This document shows, piece by piece, positions 1 to 5,280 of a DNA stretch of 5,280 bases. A model generated the notes under the pieces. That model worked only from the letters and a program-made list of their open reading frames with translations, was not told the DNA's origin and made no database searches. Numbering within the stretch: the first letter of the stretch is position 1; each line of letters starts with the position of its first letter. Source of the stretch: Prevotellaceae bacterium UBA7017 (lineage in GTDB: Bacteria; Bacteroidota; Bacteroidia; Bacteroidales; Bacteroidaceae). The stretch covers positions 1 through 5,280 of the forward strand of contig DJWZ01000111.1 in the NCBI GenBank assembly GCA_002449535.1, given 5' to 3'. The position numbers and the translations under genes are program-made.

Positions 1-112
1 TGTTGAACTGCAAGAAGGCAAAACCCGTCTGCTTACTGCCCAACAGTCAGAACTACAGGCAAAATACACTACGATATATTGCATTAAAATGTTAGAATTC
101 TACAAAAAATGA
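1..112 (+). CDS. TolC-family outer membrane efflux protein, C-terminal end (5' truncated by window)
   Basis: Only the last 36 codons are visible, read from base 2 to the TGA at 110-112. The fragment contains ELQEGKTRLLTAQQSELQAK and ends in KMLEFYKK. This matches the last helical hairpin of Bacteroidota TolC-type outer membrane factors: an 'EGK' turn, then a helix with a Q-A-K-Y pattern, then a 'K-L-x-F-Y' terminus. In the family, three such subunits form an outer-membrane barrel and periplasmic tunnel that is the exit duct for tripartite exporters. The neighbour supports the call, because an adaptor gene of the MacA type begins within its stop codon (ATGA, 109-112), so the two are probably translationally coupled. 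The fragment is short, so the family assignment rests on this tail motif plus context. Confidence 0.82.
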   Translation, partial: VELQEGKTRLLTAQQSELQAKYTTIYCIKMLEFYKK

Positions 113-1284
113 AGAAGAAAATTATAGGCTTGGTAGTGGTAGCGATAGTTGCCATTGCATTATTTCTCACATTAGGTGGCGACAAGGAGGCAGAAGTTTC
201 TTATGTCACAGTTCCTGTCGAGGTAGGCGATATCCGCACCAGCGTTACAGCCACAGGCACCATAGAGGCTGTAACCAGCGTTACGGTTGGTACACAGGTT
301 AGTGGTATTGTTTCCCACCTTTATGTTGACTATAACAGTATCGTAAAGAAAGGACAGGTGATAGCCGAACTTGACAAGACAAACCTCATGTCAGAGCTCG
401 CTTCAGCCAAAGCCAATCTGTCATCCCAGCAGAGTAATCTGTCTTACCAAAAGGCAAACTTCAACCGTCAGCGTCAGCTGTACGACAAAGGACTTATCAG
501 CGCTGATGACTTTGAAAAGGCACGCTTGTCTTACCAGCAGGCAGAGCAGCAGGTGCTCACCTCTACACAAAATGTAAAGAAGGCAGAAACGAACCTTGGC
601 TATGCTACTATCACAGCTCCTATCGATGGAATAGTGATATCAAAGTCAGTAGAGGAGGGTCAGACAGTCGCTGCATCATTTAATACACCGGAACTCTTCA
701 CCATAGCACAAGACCTTACCAATATGCGTGTTATAGCAAATATCGACGAGGCTGACATAGGCGAGGTAAAAGAAGGAGAACGTGTTACATTTACTGTGGA
801 TGCCTTCCCTGATGACACTTTCAGTGGCACAGTAACCCAGGTGCGCCTTGAGGCTACAACAGAATCAAACGTTGTAACCTACGAAGTTGTTATCTCGGCT
901 CCTAATTCAGACCTCAAACTCAAGCCTGGACTTACTGCAAATGTAACCATCTTCACAAAGGAAAAGAACAATATAGTGACAGTTCCTACCAAAGCCCTGA
1001 AGTTTGCTCCGAACGAAAAGATGCTGACAGAAGATCAGACCATCAAGGATTGTAAGGGAGAACATAAGGTTTGGGTGCTTGAAGAAAATACATTCCGTGC
1101 AATTCCTGTCCAGGTAGGAATCACCAACGGCATGTTGACGGAAATCACAGGCGGTCTGAAACCTGGTCAGAAGATTATAACGGAATTCAAGATGGCAAGC
1201 GAGGAAACAGCCCAGGAGAATAATGGCGGAAACAGCCCATTCATGCCTCGTCCACGTAACAGACAACAGCAACAGAAGAAATAA
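109..1284 (+). CDS. macA: MacA-like periplasmic adaptor (HlyD/RND-MFP family) of a tripartite ABC exporter
   Basis: This 391-residue membrane fusion protein links an inner-membrane MacB-type transporter to a TolC channel; E. coli MacA is of similar size. Residues 5-22 form one hydrophobic N-terminal anchor after MKKK. There is no lipobox cysteine, so it is probably anchored by the helix. The first lipoyl half is about 56-90 (GTQVSGIV, KKGQVIAELD). A helical hairpin spans about 91-163. The second lipoyl half is about 166-200 (TITAPIDGIV, VEEGQTV). A beta-barrel region spans about 205-282 and a membrane-proximal domain about 283-360. R120, L124 and S131 at the hairpin tip have the spacing of the RLS motif used by adaptors to contact TolC. 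The tail from about 363 is polar, rich in N, P and Q, and probably disordered. The ATG overlaps the preceding stop by 4 bases and directly precedes the membrane anchor, which supports this start. No Shine-Dalgarno is seen; the leader is A-rich. The exported substrate cannot be read from the sequence. Confidence 0.93.
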   Translation: MKKKIIGLVVVAIVAIALFLTLGGDKEAEVSYVTVPVEVGDIRTSVTATGTIEAVTSVTVGTQVSGIVSHLYVDYNSIVKKGQVIAELDKTNLMSELASAKANLSSQQSNLSYQKANFNRQRQLYDKGLISADDFEKARLSYQQAEQQVLTSTQNVKKAETNLGYATITAPIDGIVISKSVEEGQTVAASFNTPELFTIAQDLTNMRVIANIDEADIGEVKEGERVTFTVDAFPDDTFSGTVTQVRLEATTESNVVTYEVVISAPNSDLKLKPGLTANVTIFTKEKNNIVTVPTKALKFAPNEKMLTEDQTIKDCKGEHKVWVLEENTFRAIPVQVGITNGMLTEITGGLKPGQKIITEFKMASEETAQENNGGNSPFMPRPRNRQQQQKK

Positions 1285-1316
1285 GAACGTTTTCGTTAAG
1301 CCAAACAAAGGTTCCT
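1285..1316 (+). other. Short intergenic gap between adaptor and ATPase genes
   Basis: These 32 bases are the widest gap between genes in the window. They contain a tiny inverted repeat, AACG-TTTT-CGTT at 1286-1297, with a stem of only four pairs and no following T-run. I see no Bacteroidota-type promoter (TTTG / TAnnTTTG) and no Shine-Dalgarno sequence. The gap is compatible with read-through transcription from the adaptor into the ATPase gene. Confidence 0.5.
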
Positions 1317-2066
1317 ATGGAAAGAAAAGTTGTTATAGAATTAGACAATGTGCGTCGTGAGTTCAAGGTGGGCTCAGAGGTCGTAAAAGCATTGCGTGGC
1401 GTTTCCTTCAAGATTTACGAGGGCGAATTTGTTACCATCATGGGAACCTCTGGCTCCGGAAAATCTACGCTCCTCAATCAGCTCGGCTGCCTCGACACTC
1501 CTACCTCTGGCGAGTATTATCTTGATGGTGTCAGCGTCAGGAAAATGTCAAAGAGCCAGCGTGCCCGACTGCGTAACAGGAAGATAGGCTTTGTTTTCCA
1601 AAACTATAATCTTCTCGCCAAGACTACATCCATAGAAAACGTAGAACTGCCCCTAATGTATAATAGCGAGTACAGCGCATCCCAACGTCGCGAGGCAGCC
1701 ATCAAGGCACTCAACGAAGTAGGTCTGGGCGATCGCCTATATCATAAGAGTAACCAGATGTCAGGTGGTCAGATGCAACGTGTGGCGATAGCTCGCGCAC
1801 TCGTCAATAATCCTGCCGTCATCCTTGCCGATGAGGCAACGGGAAACCTTGATACCCGAACGTCTTTCGAGATGCTGGTACTCTTCCAGAAACTTCATGC
1901 TATGGGACGCACCATTATCTTCGTTACCCATAACCCTGACATAGCACATTATTCCTCCAGAAACATCATGCTCAGAGATGGCAAGATACGTGAGGATGTA
2001 GAGAATGACAATATATTATCAGCTGCGGAAGCGTTAGCACAACTCCCGGCACCACAAGACGATTAG
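1317..2066 (+). CDS. ABC transporter ATP-binding protein, MacB/LolD type
   Basis: This 249-residue cytoplasmic nucleotide-binding subunit hydrolyses ATP to drive the permease encoded next door. All ABC motifs are present and in order. Walker A is GTSGSGKST at 43-51, with K49. The Q-loop is Q95 in FVFQNYNLL. The signature is MSGGQMQR at 148-155. Walker B is VILADE at 168-173, with catalytic E173. The D-loop is GNLD at 176-179, and the H-loop is H205 in FVTHN. The signature starts with Met instead of the usual Leu, a mild change. The sequence style (FQNYNLL, ADEATGNLD) belongs to the MacB/LolD/FtsE branch. In E. coli MacB this domain is fused to the permease, but here it is a separate protein with a short acidic tail after about residue 225. 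The gene sits 32 bases after the adaptor and 10 before the permease. LolD-like lipoprotein trafficking is an alternative by sequence alone, but the adaptor and TolC neighbours favour export. Confidence 0.95.
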   Translation: MERKVVIELDNVRREFKVGSEVVKALRGVSFKIYEGEFVTIMGTSGSGKSTLLNQLGCLDTPTSGEYYLDGVSVRKMSKSQRARLRNRKIGFVFQNYNLLAKTTSIENVELPLMYNSEYSASQRREAAIKALNEVGLGDRLYHKSNQMSGGQMQRVAIARALVNNPAVILADEATGNLDTRTSFEMLVLFQKLHAMGRTIIFVTHNPDIAHYSSRNIMLRDGKIREDVENDNILSAAEALAQLPAPQDD

Positions 2067-2076
2067 TTTTAGAAAA

Positions 2077-3300
2077 ATGAATTTCATAAACTTAATGAAG
2101 GTCGCCATCAAGGCGATCGCAAATAATAAGTTCCGCTCTTTCCTCTCGATGCTGGGTATCATCATCGGTGTTGCTGCCGTGATAGTGATGATGGCTATCG
2201 GGCAGGGCTCAAAGGAGTCTATCCGTCAGAATATCTCGCAGATGGGTTCCAACATCATCATGATACGCCCTGGTGCCGACAGAGGTCCTGGCGGCGTGCG
2301 CCAAGACCCCTCTGCAATGCAGACACTGAAGCCGGAAGACTATGAGAAGATAAAGGAAGAAGCAAAATACTGTACCTATGTGTCGCCAGAGGTAACCTCT
2401 TCAGGACAGATTATCAACGGCAACAACAATACAAGCACCACGATGTATGGTGAGAGTACGGAATATTTTGACATCAAGCAATGGGAGATATCAAGCGGCT
2501 CAGCCTTTACAGATGAGGATATCAAAAAGGCAGCAAAGGTCTGTATCATCGGTAAGACGGTTGTGGATGAGCTCTTCCCGTCAGGACAGGACCCTGTTGG
2601 CAAGATGGTGCGTTTCAAAAGCATCCCCTTCAGGGTTATCGGCGTGCTGAAAAGCAAGGGCTACAACTCTTTCGGAATGGATCAGGACAACCTTTGCATC
2701 ACTCCATATACTACTGTAATGAAACGTCTTACTGCCCAGACGTGGCTTTCAAGCATCAACTGCTCGGCAATTACGGAGGAGATGACAGATGATGCAATAG
2801 CAGAGCTGACAGCCATTCTTCGTGAGCAGCATAAGATTAAAGCAGACGGCGAAGAAGATTTTACCATCCGTTCACAGCAGGAAATAATGGAGACGATGTC
2901 TTCTACGATGGATACTGTTACCCTCATCCTTGTTGTTGCAGCCGCTTTCTCGCTCCTCGTGGCTGGTATCGGCATCATGAATATCATGCTCGTTTCTGTA
3001 ACAGAACGCACCAAGGAAATCGGTTTGCGTATGTCGGTAGGTGCAAGAGGCATTGATATCTCCAATCAGTTTCTTATCGAGGCAATAATAATATCTGTTA
3101 CAGGCGGCATCCTCGGCATAGGGTTGGGAACATTGCTATCCACAAGTGCGAACCTGCTGTTCGGTCTTCCCACAAGTATCCCGATGTGGTCTATTGTCGT
3201 TTCTTTCATCGTATGTACCATCATCGGTGTCGGGTTTGGTTATTTCCCAGCACGAAAGGCTGCACTCATGGATCCTATTGAAGCTATAAGATATGAATAA
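2077..3300 (+). CDS. macB: MacB-type ABC transporter permease (MacB_PCD + FtsX domains)
   Basis: This 407-residue inner-membrane subunit pairs with the preceding ATPase and docks the MacA-like adaptor. MacB-type transporters work by coupling cytoplasmic ATP hydrolysis to movement of the periplasmic domain (mechanotransmission). Membrane segments are at about 23-42, 279-305, 331-358 and 371-392. Between the first two lies a periplasmic MacB_PCD domain of about 235 residues, as in the family. Landmarks are NKFRSFLSMLGIIIGVAAVI near the N-terminus, QMGSN at 55-59, GIGIMNIMLVSVTERTKEIG from 297, and PARKAALMDPIEAIRYE at the C-terminus, all typical of MacB. It starts 10 bases after the ATPase stop with an A-rich leader (ttttagaaaa) and no Shine-Dalgarno. 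The start fits because the family's amphipathic N-terminal helix begins here. It corresponds to the C-terminal portion of the fused E. coli MacB. The substrate is unknown; macrolide export should not be assumed. Confidence 0.95.
   Translation: MNFINLMKVAIKAIANNKFRSFLSMLGIIIGVAAVIVMMAIGQGSKESIRQNISQMGSNIIMIRPGADRGPGGVRQDPSAMQTLKPEDYEKIKEEAKYCTYVSPEVTSSGQIINGNNNTSTTMYGESTEYFDIKQWEISSGSAFTDEDIKKAAKVCIIGKTVVDELFPSGQDPVGKMVRFKSIPFRVIGVLKSKGYNSFGMDQDNLCITPYTTVMKRLTAQTWLSSINCSAITEEMTDDAIAELTAILREQHKIKADGEEDFTIRSQQEIMETMSSTMDTVTLILVVAAAFSLLVAGIGIMNIMLVSVTERTKEIGLRMSVGARGIDISNQFLIEAIIISVTGGILGIGLGTLLSTSANLLFGLPTSIPMWSIVVSFIVCTIIGVGFGYFPARKAALMDPIEAIRYE
3293..3300 (+). other. 8-base start/stop overlap between permease and DUF5686 genes
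   Basis: The sequence ATGAATAA carries both the downstream ATG (3293-3295) and the permease TAA stop (3298-3300), in different frames. No Shine-Dalgarno is visible, so ribosomes finishing the permease may re-initiate here. The overlap supports co-transcription and probable translational coupling of the two genes; coupling itself is inferred. Confidence 0.7.
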
Positions 3301-5280
3301 AATAAAGGTAAAAAGATTGTATTTTTTAAAGACTGTTATTGTTGTCCTTTCCATGATGATGTCTGTACCGGCTTTGGCGCAGACCATTCGTGGCGTTGTC
3401 GTCGATGCTGATACTGGCGATAGCATTTCCTATGTCAGCGTAAAGTATATAGGTAGCCATGTGGCAACCATTACGGACGGCTGGGGACGTTTCTCTATTG
3501 CCCGCCATAAGGGTATGTATATCAATTTCACCTCTGTTGGCTATAAGGCAAAGAGCGTCTATGTGGGTGAGAAAAATAATAATATTGTCGTAAAGCTGAA
3601 GCCCGCTACGAATGACCTCGGCGAGGTGGTGATAAAATCAAAGAATTCCCGTTACTCCAGGAAGGAAAACCCTGCTGTAGAGCTGATGCGTCGTGTTATA
3701 GCGAAGAAGCAGCAGACGAAGCTGGAGAACAAGGACTTCTATCAGTATCGCAACTACGAGCGTCTCACCATTGCCCTTAACGATATTTCGAAGGCAACCC
3801 TCGACTCCGGCTCTTATTCCCGCAGACCTTGGCTGAAGAATCAGGTAGAGAAGAATCCTATTACAGGAAAGAATGTCCTTCCTGTCATCACTACTGAGAA
3901 GATTTTCCATAAGTATTATCGTAAGGCCCCTCGAAAGGAGCGCATCTATGTAGATGCAGAACACAGCACGGGTGTCAATGACCTTATCGAAACAGGTGAT
4001 ATCTTTACCAAGATGGCGAAGGATGTCTTCAGCGAGGTAGATATCTATGACGACCAGGTGCGCCTGTTGCAATATCCTTTTACCTCTCCGATAGGAAGGG
4101 ATGCAATAAGCTTTTATCGCTTCTACATCGTTGATACCCTTGATGTGAAGGGCGACTCTTGCATACAGGTCAGCTTCCTTCCTAATAACCAGCAGGACTT
4201 TGGCTTCCGTGGCGATTTGTGGATTATCAAAGACTCAATGCTTCATGTTAAGAAGGTGCATCTGAGCATCCCAAAACGTTCTGATGTCAATTTCGTCAAT
4301 AATATGGCTATTGAGCAGGAATATCTCAAGTTGCCTTCTGGAGATTGGGTTCTTAATGTCAACGATATGCTTGTAGAATTGGCGTTGATAGGGCAGAGGA
4401 CAGGCAATTTCCTTATCACCAGGACCTCTCGCCGTAACGATTACTCCTTTGTTGCCATCGACGAGAAGGTCTTCAGGGGCAAGGCTCTTGAAAAACGTGA
4501 CCCTTACAGTGAGATGCGTGACAAAGATTACTGGGAAGACAATCGTGAGGTGGCTCTCACAAGTGGTGAGGAAGGAATGGATAAGTTTATCAAGGGTATG
4601 AAGAATACCAAGGGCTTCGGTTGGCTGCTGGTAGGCTTGAAAGCCGTTATGGAAAACTATATCGAGACTACCAAGGACCCCCATCCCAGCAAGTTTGATA
4701 TCGGACCTGTCAATTCTATGCTTTCAACGAACAGCATTGACGGCTTCCGTTTCCGTTTGTCAGGACAGACGACCGGTAACCTCAACCACCATCTCTTCCT
4801 GAAGGGATATATTGCCCACGGCTTCAAGACCAACAACAATTACTACGGCGCTACGGTCACATATTCTTTTAATAAGAAGCAATACACTCCTGACGAATTC
4901 CCGCGTCGTAATATCTCTTTCACCAGCACATATGATATATGCTCTCCGTCAGACAAGTTCCTTAACGTTGATAAGGATAACGTCTTCGCATCTATTCGTT
5001 GGAGTAAGGTGATGAATATGGCATACTATAAACGCCAGACCCTTGACTTCGAACGCGAGGAAGATTGGGGCTTTGCCATCTCTGGCGGTGCACGTGTAGA
5101 ACATCAGGAAGCAGCGGGCGACCTGTTCTTCAAGAAATTCAGCGACCCAAACTTTGTCGTCACCGAGAACGACAGAGGCTCTTTCCGCTTTACGGAACTA
5201 TATCTGCAACTTAGCTACTCCCCGGGGCAGACATATATCAACTCAAAACAGAAACGAAGCCCGGCAAACCGAGATTCTCC
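3293..5280 (+). CDS. DUF5686 / carboxypeptidase-regulatory-like domain outer membrane protein (3' truncated by window)
   Basis: An uninterrupted frame of 662 complete codons runs off the right edge. Related Bacteroidota proteins are, from memory, roughly 830-850 residues, so the C-terminal fifth is probably missing. Residues 1-29 look like a Sec signal peptide: a K/R-rich start (MNKIKVKR), a hydrophobic core, and ALA before Q30. Residues about 31-103 form a CarboxypepD_reg-like beta-sandwich (IRGVVVDADTG, TDGWGRFSI, INFTSVGYK), followed by LGEVVIKSK, as at the front of SusC-type and other outer-membrane proteins of this phylum. The remainder matches DUF5686: ERIYVDAEHSTGVNDLIETG from 217, QYPFTSPIGRDAISFYRFY from 260, FLPNNQQDFGFRGDLWI from 295, IPKRSDVNFV from 326, DIGPVNSM from 469 and YSFNKKQYTPDEFPRRNISF from 524. 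The last part has alternating aromatic and polar strands (LYLQLSYSPGQTYIN), suggesting a membrane beta-barrel. The start lies 8 bases inside the permease gene and gives a good signal peptide. The family's molecular function is not known to me; a role in the envelope alongside the exporter is inferred from position. Confidence 0.9.
   Translation, partial: MNKIKVKRLYFLKTVIVVLSMMMSVPALAQTIRGVVVDADTGDSISYVSVKYIGSHVATITDGWGRFSIARHKGMYINFTSVGYKAKSVYVGEKNNNIVVKLKPATNDLGEVVIKSKNSRYSRKENPAVELMRRVIAKKQQTKLENKDFYQYRNYERLTIALNDISKATLDSGSYSRRPWLKNQVEKNPITGKNVLPVITTEKIFHKYYRKAPRKERIYVDAEHSTGVNDLIETGDIFTKMAKDVFSEVDIYDDQVRLLQYPFTSPIGRDAISFYRFYIVDTLDVKGDSCIQVSFLPNNQQDFGFRGDLWIIKDSMLHVKKVHLSIPKRSDVNFVNNMAIEQEYLKLPSGDWVLNVNDMLVELALIGQRTGNFLITRTSRRNDYSFVAIDEKVFRGKALEKRDPYSEMRDKDYWEDNREVALTSGEEGMDKFIKGMKNTKGFGWLLVGLKAVMENYIETTKDPHPSKFDIGPVNSMLSTNSIDGFRFRLSGQTTGNLNHHLFLKGYIAHGFKTNNNYYGATVTYSFNKKQYTPDEFPRRNISFTSTYDICSPSDKFLNVDKDNVFASIRWSKVMNMAYYKRQTLDFEREEDWGFAISGGARVEHQEAAGDLFFKKFSDPNFVVTENDRGSFRFTELYLQLSYSPGQTYINSKQKRSPANRDS

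Noticed and set aside
60..108. AT-rich stretch before the adaptor start as a possible promoter
   Set aside because: It is the coding end of the TolC-family gene, and I see no TTTG / TAnnTTTG pair at suitable spacing. A start/stop overlap explains expression better.
1286..1297. Inverted repeat AACG-TTTT-CGTT as a possible terminator after the adaptor gene
   Set aside because: The stem has only four pairs, no T-run follows it, and the next operon gene starts about 20 bases later.
907..1308. 133-codon open frame on the - strand opposite the adaptor gene
   Set aside because: It lies almost wholly antisense to a well-supported adaptor. Its product is leucine- and phenylalanine-rich with no recognisable domain, as expected of a shadow frame.
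2376..3065. Two - strand open frames (93 and 127 codons) opposite the permease gene
   Set aside because: Both are antisense to conserved MacB permease motifs and resemble no family I recognise.
3136..3508. - strand open frames spanning the permease/DUF5686 junction, possibly a convergent small gene
   Set aside because: Both sense genes are conserved through the overlap, including the permease C-terminal motif and the signal peptide, and the antisense products show no domain or signal.
3638..4684. Two - strand open frames (144 and 149 codons) opposite the DUF5686 gene
   Set aside because: The + strand frame from 3293 is open throughout and matches DUF5686 motifs across this stretch. The reverse frames are incidental.
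4812..5012. 66-codon + strand open frame inside the DUF5686 gene
   Set aside because: It is out of frame with a conserved coding region and its translation is serine/threonine/leucine-rich without any motif.

Overview
The window looks like a stretch of a Bacteroidota chromosome, most plausibly Prevotella or Bacteroides. Three things point there: the gene types (a split MacA/MacB-type exporter and a DUF5686 outer-membrane protein), the absence of Shine-Dalgarno motifs with A-rich leaders instead, and the close match of the protein motifs to families I know from that phylum. The genus is an inference. Every gene is on the + strand and the region is almost entirely coding.

Layout: (1) positions 1-112, the last 36 codons of a TolC-family outer-membrane efflux protein. 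(2) 109-1284, a MacA-like periplasmic adaptor whose ATG overlaps the TolC stop by 4 bases. (3) 1317-2066, a MacB/LolD-type ABC ATPase with all catalytic motifs intact. (4) 2077-3300, a MacB-type permease with four membrane segments and a large periplasmic domain. (5) 3293-5280, a long open frame overlapping the permease by 8 bases and running off the right edge. It encodes a secreted protein with a carboxypeptidase-regulatory-like domain followed by a DUF5686 region.

Genes 1-4 together make a complete tripartite exporter. The ATPase and permease power the inner-membrane step, the adaptor bridges the periplasm, and the TolC-type channel crosses the outer membrane. MacB is split here into two polypeptides, whereas the E. 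coli protein is a single fusion. The tight spacing (overlap of 4, gap of 32, gap of 10, overlap of 8 bases) indicates one operon that includes the DUF5686 gene. The promoter must lie upstream of the window and the terminator downstream.

I see no RNA genes, mobile elements, CRISPR arrays, repeats or transfer signatures. The system is a known type. The point most worth following is the translational overlap between the exporter permease and the uncharacterised DUF5686 outer-membrane protein.
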